A DNA stretch of 64,000 bases. Origin: CAZHVS01 sp964536015 (GTDB taxonomy: Bacteria > Bacteroidota > Ignavibacteria > Ignavibacteriales > Ignavibacteriaceae). The DNA lies in contig CAZHVS010000002.1 of assembly GCA_964536015.1 (NCBI GenBank), positions 186,001 to 250,000 of the forward strand, in the 5' to 3' direction. The translations under genes were made by a program, and so were the position numbers. Below, piece after piece: positions 46,925 to 55,480 of the stretch. Position 1 is the first letter of the stretch. Each line of letters begins with the position of its first letter. Under the pieces are notes generated by a model. That model had not been told where the DNA came from. It ran no database searches and saw nothing but the letters and a program-made list of their open reading frames with translations.

Positions 46925-49048
46925 ATGCAATTGGAAAAATTTAGTTACGACAATAAGATTGTTAAGGCATTCACACTGGCTACAGCTGTATGGGGTATTG
47001 TTGGGATGCTTGTAGGTGTGTTTATCGCAACTCAATTGTACATTCCTGTTTTAAATCTTGGAATTCCTTATACTACTTTCAGTCGGCTTCGTCCACTTCA
47101 CACTAATGCGGTTATCTTTGCTTTTGTAGGAAATGGAATTTTTATGGGGATTTATTATTCCTTGCAAAGATTATGCAAAGCAAGAATTTATAGCAACCTG
47201 CTTAGTAAGATTCATTTCTGGGGTTGGCAGTTGATAATTCTTTTAGCTGTTTTAACTTTGCCATCAGGGATAACAACAAGCAAAGAATATGCAGAACTTG
47301 AATGGCCAATTGACATTTTAATTGCTGTTGTTTGGGTTGTATTCTCCTGGAATGTTATCGGAACAATTCTAAAAAGAAGAGAAAAACATTTGTATGTAGC
47401 AATTTGGTTTTATCTTGCTACAATTGTTACAGTCGCAGTTTTGCATATTGTAAATTCTTTTGAAGTGCCAGTATCTTTTCTGAAAAGTTATCCAATCTAT
47501 GCTGGTGTTCAGGATGCTCTCGTGCAATGGTGGTATGGACATAATGCAGTTGCTTTTTTCTTAACAACTCCTTATTTAGGTTTAATGTATTACTTTCTGC
47601 CAAAGGCGGCAAACAGACCGGTTTATTCATACCGGCTTTCTATTATACATTTCTGGTCATTAATCTTTCTTTATATCTGGGCTGGTCCTCATCATTTGCT
47701 TTACAGTGCTTTACCTGATTGGGCTCAATCTCTTGGAACTGTATTTTCTCTTATGCTTATAGCTCCTTCCTGGGGAGGAATGATTAATGGTCTACTCACT
47801 TTACGTGGAGCATGGGATAAAGTTCGAGAAGATGCAGTACTCAAATTTATGGTAGTAGCAGTAACAGCTTATGGAATGTCGACATTTGAAGGTCCAATGT
47901 TATCCTTAAAAAATGTGAATGCCCTTGCACATTTTACAGATTGGATTATTGCTCATGTTCATATTGGTGCACTTGGCTGGAATGGATTTTTAACTTTTGG
48001 AATACTTTACTGGATAGTTCCGAAATTATGGAATACAAATTTGTATTCTAAAAAACTTGCTAACTTTCATTTTTGGATTGGTTTTCTTGGTATTGTTTTC
48101 TATGCTGCCTCTATGTACTGGGCTGCAGCAGTGCAAACTCTTATGTGGAAGCAATTCACTCCGCAAGGACTTTTACAATATCCTATTTTTTTAGATACCG
48201 TTTTACAAATAATACCGATGTACGTAATACGATCATTTGGTGGATTACTGTATTTTACAGGTATAATAATTATGGTTTATAATTTAATTAAGACTGCCAG
48301 ACAGGGAAGTTTTGTAAATGAAGAATTGGTTGAAGCTCCGGCAATGGACAAGTCTCCTATTGCATATAAAAAGGGAATGGGACATCATTGGCTTGAGAGC
48401 CGTCCGATTAAATTTACATTGTTAGCAACAGTAGCAATTCTGATTGGTGGATTAGTTGAAATGATTCCGACATTTGTTGTAAAATCAAATATCCCTACAA
48501 TTTCTTCAGTCAAGCCTTATACTCCTCTTGAACTTGAGGGAAGAGATTTGTACATAAGAGAAGGTTGCAATTCCTGTCACTCACAACTTATTCGACCATT
48601 CAGAAGTGAAGTTGAACGTTATGGTGAATATTCAAAAGCTGGTGAATATGTGTATGATCATCCATTTTTATGGGGCTCAAAAAGAACTGGACCTGACTTG
48701 ATGAGAGAAGGAAAAAAATATCCAAATCTTTGGCACTATCACCATTTGATGGAACCGACTTTGATGTCTCCGGGATCAATTATGCCCGCATATCCATGGC
48801 TTGGTGAAAATGTTTTGGATGTAAGTTCTTTAGTTAAAAAAATATCAGTACTAAGAAGTTTAGGTGTGCCTTATCCAAAAGGATTTGAAAATAAAGCACA
48901 CAATGAACTTAAGAAACAGTCAGAGGAAATTGCGTTAGATTTGCAAAAATCAGGAATAGCTGTTGATTCTGATAAAGAAATAATAGCGTTAATAGCTTAT
49001 TTGCAAAGACTAGGAACTGATATTAAAGTTGAAAAAAAAGTTAAATAA
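46925..49048 (+). CDS. ccoNO: cbb3 oxidase subunits I and II fused (CcoNO)
   Basis: A 707-residue fusion of CcoN and CcoO. Residues 1-460 are the heme-copper oxidase subunit with about twelve helices, including RPLHTNAVIF (heme b ligand), VQWWYGHNAVAFFLT and AGPHHLLYSALPDW (copper-site histidines) and HVHIGALGWNG. After a linker (HHWLESRPIKFTLLATVAI), the CcoO part has one membrane anchor and the c-type heme site Cys548-Asn-Ser-Cys-His552, with a candidate distal Met in MSPGSIMPAYPW. The fusion is common in Bacteroidota and relatives. The complex reduces O2 to water with high affinity and pumps protons. A good Shine-Dalgarno (gaggag) precedes the start. Confidence 0.95.
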   Translation: MQLEKFSYDNKIVKAFTLATAVWGIVGMLVGVFIATQLYIPVLNLGIPYTTFSRLRPLHTNAVIFAFVGNGIFMGIYYSLQRLCKARIYSNLLSKIHFWGWQLIILLAVLTLPSGITTSKEYAELEWPIDILIAVVWVVFSWNVIGTILKRREKHLYVAIWFYLATIVTVAVLHIVNSFEVPVSFLKSYPIYAGVQDALVQWWYGHNAVAFFLTTPYLGLMYYFLPKAANRPVYSYRLSIIHFWSLIFLYIWAGPHHLLYSALPDWAQSLGTVFSLMLIAPSWGGMINGLLTLRGAWDKVREDAVLKFMVVAVTAYGMSTFEGPMLSLKNVNALAHFTDWIIAHVHIGALGWNGFLTFGILYWIVPKLWNTNLYSKKLANFHFWIGFLGIVFYAASMYWAAAVQTLMWKQFTPQGLLQYPIFLDTVLQIIPMYVIRSFGGLLYFTGIIIMVYNLIKTARQGSFVNEELVEAPAMDKSPIAYKKGMGHHWLESRPIKFTLLATVAILIGGLVEMIPTFVVKSNIPTISSVKPYTPLELEGRDLYIREGCNSCHSQLIRPFRSEVERYGEYSKAGEYVYDHPFLWGSKRTGPDLMREGKKYPNLWHYHHLMEPTLMSPGSIMPAYPWLGENVLDVSSLVKKISVLRSLGVPYPKGFENKAHNELKKQSEEIALDLQKSGIAVDSDKEIIALIAYLQRLGTDIKVEKKVK

Positions 49049-49060
49049 AAAGTTCAGAAT

Positions 49061-49258
49061 ATGATTAGCAATGTTTTATCCTCTATCGATGGAATTGAAA
49101 TTTATCCTTTAATAGCAATGATTATTTTTATTTTTCTTTTTGCTATTTGCTTGATTTATATTTTTAGACTTGACAAAAAATTTCTACATAAAATGGGAAA
49201 TCTTCCTTTAGAAACAATTAATGAAAACGATATTAATGAAGGAATCAAAAATGAATAA
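49061..49258 (+). CDS. ccoQ: CcoQ-like small membrane subunit
   Basis: A 65-residue protein with one membrane helix (IYPLIAMIIFIFLFAICLIYIF), then DKKFLHKMGNLPLE and an acidic tail. It lies between ccoNO and ccoP, overlapping ccoP by eight bases. The position and topology fit CcoQ, the small stabilising subunit of cbb3 oxidase; sequence conservation in this family is weak, so the name rests mostly on context. Confidence 0.75.
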   Translation: MISNVLSSIDGIEIYPLIAMIIFIFLFAICLIYIFRLDKKFLHKMGNLPLETINENDINEGIKNE

Positions 49259-50090
49259 AAGTTTCAAATACGCATTTCAATATTTAATTTGTTTTATCTT
49301 GTTACCCTTCACAACTTTTGCACAGACGCAAAATGGTGAATCGAATGATTTTATTGAATTATCTTTTTTTATTTTCTTTACATTGATAATTCTTACTTTA
49401 ATTATTTTTGTTCAATATCATAATGCAGTTGTAAAAGTTACAAGAAAAGATGAAGTATCTTTATTTACCAAAATTAGCAAACTATTGACCAAATCGACAC
49501 CAATTGAAAAAGAAGAAGATATTTTACTTGATCATAATTATGATGGTATTAAGGAACTTGATAATAGCTTGCCACCATGGTGGAAATGGTTGTTTTATGT
49601 TACTATTGCTTTCAGTGTAGTCTATATGCTGAATTATCATGTTTTCAATTATGGTTTATTATCAGCTGATGAATTAAAAGAAGAGATTCGCCTGGCTGAA
49701 CTTGAAAAGGCTCAAATTCTCGGTGGTGGTTCAATTGTTGATGAAAATAAATTGACAGTTTTAAATGATGCTTCTGCTATATTTAGTGGTAAAGAAATTT
49801 TTACAAAAAACTGTGCAGCCTGTCACGGACAAAAAGGCGAAGGGCTTGTTGGTCCTAATCTCACAGATAATTACTGGATTCATGGAGGAGGAATAAAAAA
49901 TATTTATCAAGTAATTAAAAATGGCGTACCCGAAAAGGGAATGATAAGCTGGAAAAGCCAATTAAATCCTCAATCAATTCTGGAAGTTGGTAGTTACATC
50001 ATTTCTTTAAGAGGAACTAATCCTCCTAACGCTAAAGCACCTCAAGGTGATTTATGGCAAGAAGAATTAGATTTAACCAATAAAAACTAA
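49251..50090 (+). CDS. ccoP: cbb3 oxidase subunit III (CcoP), single heme
   Basis: A 279-residue protein starting at MNKSFKYAF, with a signal-like N-terminus, a helix near 35-55 and a second near 118-135 (WWKWLFYVTIAFSVVYML). The C-terminal cytochrome c domain has Cys188-Ala-Ala-Cys-His192 and a candidate distal Met in KNGVPEKGMISW. Proteobacterial CcoP has two heme c sites; here only one CxxCH exists, as in many Bacteroidota. The NYWIHGGG element is typical of CcoP. The start at 49251 is preferred over an in-frame ATG at 49221, which would lie inside ccoQ without a ribosome-binding site. Confidence 0.93.
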   Translation: MNKSFKYAFQYLICFILLPFTTFAQTQNGESNDFIELSFFIFFTLIILTLIIFVQYHNAVVKVTRKDEVSLFTKISKLLTKSTPIEKEEDILLDHNYDGIKELDNSLPPWWKWLFYVTIAFSVVYMLNYHVFNYGLLSADELKEEIRLAELEKAQILGGGSIVDENKLTVLNDASAIFSGKEIFTKNCAACHGQKGEGLVGPNLTDNYWIHGGGIKNIYQVIKNGVPEKGMISWKSQLNPQSILEVGSYIISLRGTNPPNAKAPQGDLWQEELDLTNKN

Positions 50091-50111
50091 TTCAATTAAT
50101 TTGTATGTGAT

Positions 50112-51509
50112 ATGGATATTGAAAATAATTCCTTCAGAGATAAAATATCAACTGTTAGTAAGCAGGGGAAAAGAATCTGGGTTTATCCAAAGAAACCGAA
50201 AGGGCAGTTTTATAAAGCAAGAACCGCAGTAAGCATAATTCTTTTAATGATTCTCTTTCTTACTCCATTAATTAAGGTTAATGGCCATCCCTTTATACTT
50301 TTTAATGTGCTGGATAGGAAATTTATTCTTTTCGGGATTGGATTTGGTCCACACGATTTTTATATGTTCTTAATTGCATTTATAGCATTGATCGTTTTCA
50401 TCATTCTCTTCACTGCTATTTATGGTAGATTGTTTTGTGGATGGATTTGTCCCCAAACAGTTTTTATGGAAATGGTTTTCAGAAAAATTGAATATTTTAT
50501 TGAAGGCGATTTCAAAGAACAAAAAAAGCTTCATGAAGCTCCAATTAGCGCTATTAAATTATTTAAAAAATCACTCAAACATTTTATTTTTTTTGCATTG
50601 TCATTCCTTATTGGTAACCTAATGATGTCTTACATAATTGGTTTTGATAAGGCAATCAGAATTATTTCACAACCTCCTTCAGCACACTTAAGCGGGTTTA
50701 TAGGTGTAATTTTTTTCTCTTCTCTTTTTTACTTTATTTTTTCAAGGTTCAGAGAACAGGCTTGCGTTATTGTTTGTCCCTATGGCAGGTTACAAGGTGT
50801 TCTGCTGGATCAAAATTCACTTGTGGTGGCCTATGATTTTGTAAGAGGTGAACCTCGTGGTGTAAAAAGAAAAAATGAAGATGATTTAAAAGGTGACTGC
50901 ATTGATTGCTTTCATTGTGTTGATGTTTGTCCTACTGGAATTGATATTCGCGATGGAATTCAACTTGAATGTGTCAATTGCACTGCCTGTATTGATGCTT
51001 GTAACGAAATAATGACTAAAGTAAATAAACCAAAAGGATTAATTCGTTACGATTCAATTAAAGGAATAAAAGATAAAATAAAATTTAAAATAACTCCTCG
51101 TATTATTAGTTATTCTGTTGTGCTTATAATATTACTGTCAATATTGGGAATTCTCTTAGCTAATAGAACAAACATTTCGATCAATATTTTAAGAACCCCG
51201 GGAATGCTTTACCAGGACCAACCTGATAATAAAATTAGCAATCTTTATAATTTGAATGTAGTAAATAAATCATTTGATGAAATAAAATTAGAGTTAAAAG
51301 TAAAAAATATTCCTGCTGAAATTAAAATTCTTGGCAATAATTTAACACTAAAACCACAACAGGTTATTGATGAAAAATTTTTATTAATAATTGAAAAGAA
51401 AAATATTAAAAAGCTTAATGAAAAAATTGAGATTGGTGTATATTCAAGTGGAAGTGAAGTAAAAACAATAAAAACATCATTTTTAACAAATTATAAACAA
51501 AATGAATAA
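50112..51509 (+). CDS. ccoG: CcoG/RdxA/FixG polyferredoxin, oxidase assembly
   Basis: A 465-residue membrane protein. Five or so helices include the family segment GRLFCGWICPQTVFMEMVF (near 99) and VIVCPYGRLQGVLLDQ (near 220). Two [4Fe-4S] motifs follow, CIDCFHCVDVCP (near 259) and CVNCTACIDAC (near 281). A last membrane helix leads to a C-terminal Ig-like periplasmic domain (370-460). CcoG reduces Cu(II) for delivery to CcoN in studied bacteria. fixH overlaps its end by eight bases. The layout resembles that of the NapH-like protein at 32349-34304, which has HMA-like modules in place of the Ig domain. Confidence 0.94.
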   Translation: MDIENNSFRDKISTVSKQGKRIWVYPKKPKGQFYKARTAVSIILLMILFLTPLIKVNGHPFILFNVLDRKFILFGIGFGPHDFYMFLIAFIALIVFIILFTAIYGRLFCGWICPQTVFMEMVFRKIEYFIEGDFKEQKKLHEAPISAIKLFKKSLKHFIFFALSFLIGNLMMSYIIGFDKAIRIISQPPSAHLSGFIGVIFFSSLFYFIFSRFREQACVIVCPYGRLQGVLLDQNSLVVAYDFVRGEPRGVKRKNEDDLKGDCIDCFHCVDVCPTGIDIRDGIQLECVNCTACIDACNEIMTKVNKPKGLIRYDSIKGIKDKIKFKITPRIISYSVVLIILLSILGILLANRTNISINILRTPGMLYQDQPDNKISNLYNLNVVNKSFDEIKLELKVKNIPAEIKILGNNLTLKPQQVIDEKFLLIIEKKNIKKLNEKIEIGVYSSGSEVKTIKTSFLTNYKQNE

Positions 51510-51966
51510 TGAAATTAAAAAATCGAAAATGAATTGGGGAAAAGGAATTTTAATTTCGATAATTCTATTTTTTGTAATAAACATAGTTGTAATCGTCTTC
51601 GCATTTAATGAAAAAGTCGATCTTGTTACAAAAAATTATTATGAAAAAGAAATTAAATACCAGGAAGAGATTGATAAACAAAATAATAGTTCAATATTAG
51701 AACAAAACATTGATGTAAATTATAATCATAGGGAAGTAATTATTAAATTCCCAATGAATTTTAAAATGAATTTAATTAAAGGTATTATACATTTTTATCG
51801 TCCTTCTGATTCTCAAAATGATTTTTTAGTAGATCTAAAATTGGATTCACTCGGCTTTCAAAGAATTAACACTTCAGGCATTAAACCCGGTTTATGGAAA
51901 ATTATCTTCAATTGGAAATATCGTGATAAAGAATTTTTAGAAAGCAGAGAATTATTTATTGAATAA
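51502..51966 (+). CDS. ccoH: FixH/CcoH family protein
   Basis: A 154-residue protein with one N-terminal membrane helix (GILISIILFFVINIVVIVFAF) and then the FixH hallmark KVDLVTKNYYEKEIKYQEEIDKQ. The beta-rich periplasmic domain ends with KPGLWKIIFNWKYRDKEFLESRELFIE. FixH/CcoH works with CcoI, CcoG and CcoS in cbb3 assembly. It overlaps ccoG upstream and the next gene downstream by eight bases each, indicating strict translational coupling. Confidence 0.9.
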   Translation: MNNEIKKSKMNWGKGILISIILFFVINIVVIVFAFNEKVDLVTKNYYEKEIKYQEEIDKQNNSSILEQNIDVNYNHREVIIKFPMNFKMNLIKGIIHFYRPSDSQNDFLVDLKLDSLGFQRINTSGIKPGLWKIIFNWKYRDKEFLESRELFIE

Positions 51967-52711
51967 TGAAATTAGTATTATAAGTGGTTTTCTTTTAGGT
52001 CTATTTGGTAGTTTGCATTGCATTGGCATGTGTGGACCTATTTTACTTGCTTTACCCGGAAAAAATAAATCCAAAATTAAATTAATTATCAGCAGGATTT
52101 TTTATAATTCAGGTAGAGTTTTAACTTATTCTTTTCTGGGATTAATATTTGGGTTATTAGGAAGCAGACTTCACTTATTCGGCTTACAACAAATTACTTC
52201 TATTACATTTGGTGCAATAATTATTATTTATGTTTTAACCCCACAAAAATTCAGACAAAAAATTTCTAGTAACAAAGCTGTAGTTTTTTTTGTTGAAAGA
52301 TTGAAAGAAAAATTTTCAATCTTCTTTAAGAAAGATACTTTAACTGCAATGTTAGCCATAGGGATATTAAATGGATTTCTACCTTGTGGTTTTGTTTATA
52401 TTGCAATCGCCGGTTCTATATCAACCGGTAGCATTGTTGATGGAATTTTATTTATGGCAATGTTTGGAGTTGGGACAATACCAATAATGCTTGCTGCTTC
52501 TTTATTTGCTTCATTTATTAACTTCACAAGAACAATTAAAATAAGAAAATTGATTCCTGTTTTATCTATAATTCTTGCTGTTATTTTTATTATAAGAGGT
52601 CTGAATCTTGGTATAAATTATCTAAGCCCCAAGATCAATTATAAACTTCTTGATAAAGACTCAGTGAAAAAAACTGAGATAAAATTAAACCACAATTGTT
52701 GTGATCAATAA
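51959..52711 (+). CDS. TauE/SafE-like (DsbD_2) membrane protein of the cco operon
   Basis: A 250-residue protein with about six membrane helices and the signature GSLHCIGMCGPI near residue 16 (HCxGMCG), typical of the family usually annotated as sulfite exporter TauE/SafE or DsbD_2. The second half has GILNGFLPCGFVYIAIAGS. Such genes end many ccoNOP-ccoGHIS operons in Bacteroidota, and a copper or thiol/disulfide role in oxidase maturation is more likely than sulfite export. The C-terminus ends NHNCCDQ, a possible metal site. The start is TTG at 51959, overlapping fixH; no suitable in-frame ATG precedes the first helix. Confidence 0.85.
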   Translation: MNNEISIISGFLLGLFGSLHCIGMCGPILLALPGKNKSKIKLIISRIFYNSGRVLTYSFLGLIFGLLGSRLHLFGLQQITSITFGAIIIIYVLTPQKFRQKISSNKAVVFFVERLKEKFSIFFKKDTLTAMLAIGILNGFLPCGFVYIAIAGSISTGSIVDGILFMAMFGVGTIPIMLAASLFASFINFTRTIKIRKLIPVLSIILAVIFIIRGLNLGINYLSPKINYKLLDKDSVKKTEIKLNHNCCDQ

Positions 52712-52751
52712 AATTTTTATACAACCGATTTCTGTTAAGTACCATTTATTT

Positions 52752-52785
52752 TCACTTTTCAGATAGCTTTTTATATTTAACTTTG
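52752..52785 (+). promoter_or_regulatory. Possible Bacteroidota-type promoter for porX
   Basis: TAACTTTG at 52778-52785 matches the TAnnTTTG -7 element and lies 43 bases before the porX ATG. The -33 partner is weak (a T-rich stretch near 52756). The 117-base gap separates the cco operon from porX, so a promoter is expected here. Confidence 0.4.
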
Positions 52786-52828
52786 AATTAGAAATTGATA
52801 TTAAAAAGTATAAACAACAGGTTTACTG

Positions 52829-54394
52829 ATGCTGAATAAAATTCTTTGGGTTGATGACGAAATTGAACTTTTAAAACCACATATAATTTTTCTTTCTGAA
52901 AAAGGATATGAGGTAATAACTGCCACAAATGGCGAGGATGCAATAGATTTGTTCAAGGAAAAAGATGTTAATCTTGTTTTTCTTGACGAAATGATGCCCG
53001 GAATGGGTGGACTTGAGGTTCTTGGAAAACTAAAAGAAATCGATTCAAATATTCCGGTTGTTATGATAACTAAAAATGAAGAAGAATCATTGATGAATGA
53101 AGCAATTGGAAGCAAGATAACCGATTATCTGACTAAACCTGTAAATCCCAGCCAGGTTTTTCTTGTATGTAAAAAACTTCTTGAAGGGAAAAAAATATCT
53201 AATGAATTTGCAACTAAGGATTATTTGCAGGATTTTCAACAAATTTCTTTTCTTCTCTCACAGGATTTGGATTTTAATGATTGGACTGAAATTTATCTTA
53301 AGCTTGTCAATTGGGATTTAGAACTTTCTTCAATTTCTGATTCAGGTATGCTTCAAACATTTAACGAACAGAAAAAAGAATGCAATAAGGAATTTTGTAA
53401 GTACATAGAACGAAACTATAAAAAATGGATTACAACAAGTAAAGAAAACGCTCCTAAACTTACTCTCGACATTATTCCTGAATATGTTCTTCCTGAATTA
53501 AAGAACGGAGAACAAACAGTTTTTCTTTTTGTTATTGATTGTCTTCGTTACGATCAATGGTTGGTTATGGAAAAACTTTTGTTAGACTTTTTCAAAATTG
53601 ATAAAGAGTTTTATTATTCTATACTTCCAACAGCTACTGCATATGCAAGAAATTCATTATTTGCCGGTCTGTATCCGTCAGAGATTGAAAGATATTATCC
53701 TGATCTCTGGCAATCTACAAATGATGATGACGAAAAAAGCATGAATAAATATGAGAAAGATTTACTCCAGCTATTATTGGATAGAAGAAGAATAAAACTC
53801 CGCAACGATTTGAAATACATTAAAATTATTGACCCAGAGGTTGGAAGAAATTTTGAACAAAATATTTTATCATATCAAAACACACATCTTACTGCAGTTG
53901 TCGTAAATTTTTTAGATATGATCGCTCATGGCAGATCGGATTCCGATTTATTAAAAGAAATTGCTCCCGATGAAGCAGCTTATCGCTCTCTTACAAATAG
54001 CTGGTTTCAGCATAGTTCTTTGTTATCAACTTTCAAAAGTATTTCGAAAATTAAAAACTCGAAAATAATTATTACTACTGACCATGGAAGTATCAGAGCT
54101 TTAAGAGGAGCAAAAGTTTTAGGAGATAAAGAAACTTCGACAAATTTAAGATTTAAATTCGGCAGAAATCTGAAAGTAGATGAAAAACATGCAATTTATA
54201 TAAAAGACCCGCTTGAATATAAATTACCTAGAAGAGGAATAACAACGAGCTACATAATTGCTAAGGAAGATTTTTATTTTGTATATCCGACTGATTATCA
54301 TAAGTATTTAAGCTATTACAAAGACACATTTCAACATGGTGGAATATCGATGGAAGAAATGATTCTCCCAGTAATTAAAATGGAACCAAAATAA
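52829..54394 (+). CDS. porX: PorX: response regulator with PglZ phosphatase-like domain
   Basis: A 521-residue two-domain protein. The receiver domain (1-120) has the acidic pair Asp9-Asp10, phospho-acceptor Asp53 (FLDEMMPGMGG) and Lys103 (TKPVNP). A helical linker is followed by a PglZ/alkaline-phosphatase-superfamily domain from about 225, with metal-binding Asp237 (FLFVIDCLRYDQW), a Thr nucleophile region PTATAYARNS (near 268), NFLDMIAHGRSD and TTDHGS. This is the PorX architecture, the T9SS regulator paired with the sensor PorY in Porphyromonas and relatives; studied homologues have zinc-dependent phosphodiesterase activity. porY is not in the window. Seven T9SS cargo genes are. It is two bases upstream of tsaE. 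Confidence 0.93.
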   Translation: MLNKILWVDDEIELLKPHIIFLSEKGYEVITATNGEDAIDLFKEKDVNLVFLDEMMPGMGGLEVLGKLKEIDSNIPVVMITKNEEESLMNEAIGSKITDYLTKPVNPSQVFLVCKKLLEGKKISNEFATKDYLQDFQQISFLLSQDLDFNDWTEIYLKLVNWDLELSSISDSGMLQTFNEQKKECNKEFCKYIERNYKKWITTSKENAPKLTLDIIPEYVLPELKNGEQTVFLFVIDCLRYDQWLVMEKLLLDFFKIDKEFYYSILPTATAYARNSLFAGLYPSEIERYYPDLWQSTNDDDEKSMNKYEKDLLQLLLDRRRIKLRNDLKYIKIIDPEVGRNFEQNILSYQNTHLTAVVVNFLDMIAHGRSDSDLLKEIAPDEAAYRSLTNSWFQHSSLLSTFKSISKIKNSKIIITTDHGSIRALRGAKVLGDKETSTNLRFKFGRNLKVDEKHAIYIKDPLEYKLPRRGITTSYIIAKEDFYFVYPTDYHKYLSYYKDTFQHGGISMEEMILPVIKMEPK

Positions 54395-54396
54395 CA

Positions 54397-54834
54397 ATGG
54401 CTTCACCTATTTTAATTAAAGAATTCTTGTCTTCTTCTGAAGAAGAGACGCAAAATATTGCGAAAGAATTATCCGAAAAATTTATTCCTAGCGATTTTAT
54501 CGCACTCATTGGTAACTTAGGTTCAGGTAAAACTTTTTTTGTTAAGAAATTTTGTGAAAGTATCGGAATACAAATTGCTAGCAGTCCAAGTTTTGCAATT
54601 GTTAATGAATACTCTTTGAATAAAAGAATTTATCATTTTGATTTTTACCGGGTGAAGAATTCAACTGAATTGATTGATTTAGGATTTTATGAATATATTA
54701 AGGATGATGACGCAATATTATTTGTTGAATGGGCTGATATGTTTCCAGAAGTCCTTCCTCATAAAAGATATGAATTGAAGTTTCAATTTATTAATGATTT
54801 ACAAAGAAAAATATCCTTATTGAAATATGAATGA
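54397..54834 (+). CDS. tsaE: TsaE, tRNA t6A biosynthesis ATPase
   Basis: A 145-residue P-loop protein. Walker A is GNLGSGKT (near residue 46), followed by ASSPSFAIVNEY (switch-like Ser/Thr region), YHFDFYRV and FVEWADMFPEVLP. TsaE is the ATPase that energises the TsaBD complex to make threonylcarbamoyl-adenosine on tRNAs reading ANN codons. The gene overlaps tsaB by eight bases and follows porX by two bases, so these probably share a transcript. Confidence 0.95.
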   Translation: MASPILIKEFLSSSEEETQNIAKELSEKFIPSDFIALIGNLGSGKTFFVKKFCESIGIQIASSPSFAIVNEYSLNKRIYHFDFYRVKNSTELIDLGFYEYIKDDDAILFVEWADMFPEVLPHKRYELKFQFINDLQRKISLLKYE

Positions 54835-55480
54835 TAAACCTATACTTGCAATTGAAACATCAGACCGGCTCTGTGGTATTTGTGTTTATTTTAATGATAT
54901 GAATTTTCACTACAAGTATTCGGTTGATAAATATAGTCATTCCAAAAATTTATATTCATTAATTGATGAAACACTAAAAATTGCCAATGTAAAACTAACT
55001 GATTTTAAGTGGATAGCTGTTTCAATTGGTCCTGGTTCTTTTACTGGATTAAGAATTGGTTTAGCTGCAAGCAAAGGACTAGCTCTTGGTGCCAATCTTA
55101 GAATTGTTCCGGTGCCTACATTCGAAGCTGCTGCTTTGCAATTGCTAAATCATACAGTTGAAAACGAAGAATTTGTATTTGTATCAAAAGTTAATAGGGA
55201 TGAAATATATTTTTCCTCTTTTATCAATAAGAAAAATCTTTTTAATTTTGCAGAAGAATTAAGGATTATCTCTGCTTCAATGTTACAAGTTTTAGCCGGA
55301 GAGAAAAAAATATTTAGTAATTCTCAAGAGTTTTCTAATGTTAGAAGTTTTTCAGAATTTTTACCCGAAGCTTTTTTTATTGCAAAATGGAGCCATTTAT
55401 TTGGTGAGAATAAAGCAACTTTCGATTTTGATTACCTTGAACCGAATTATGTCAAACAATTTATAACAAGGAGATTATGA
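54827..55480 (+). CDS. tsaB: TsaB, tRNA t6A biosynthesis partner of TsaD
   Basis: A 217-residue ASKHA-fold protein with N-terminal ILAIETSDRLCGICV, YSHSKNLYSLIDETL and the signature SIGPGSFTGLRIGLAASKGLA (near 66-86). TsaB is a pseudo-enzyme that scaffolds TsaD and TsaE. Length and motifs are normal. It overlaps tsaE at its start, and the next gene starts at its stop (ATGATG). Confidence 0.95.
   Translation: MNDKPILAIETSDRLCGICVYFNDMNFHYKYSVDKYSHSKNLYSLIDETLKIANVKLTDFKWIAVSIGPGSFTGLRIGLAASKGLALGANLRIVPVPTFEAAALQLLNHTVENEEFVFVSKVNRDEIYFSSFINKKNLFNFAEELRIISASMLQVLAGEKKIFSNSQEFSNVRSFSEFLPEAFFIAKWSHLFGENKATFDFDYLEPNYVKQFITRRL

Noticed and set aside
49221..49250. Upstream ATG start for ccoP
   Set aside because: Inside ccoQ without a Shine-Dalgarno; 49251 gives a proper N-terminus and the usual overlap.
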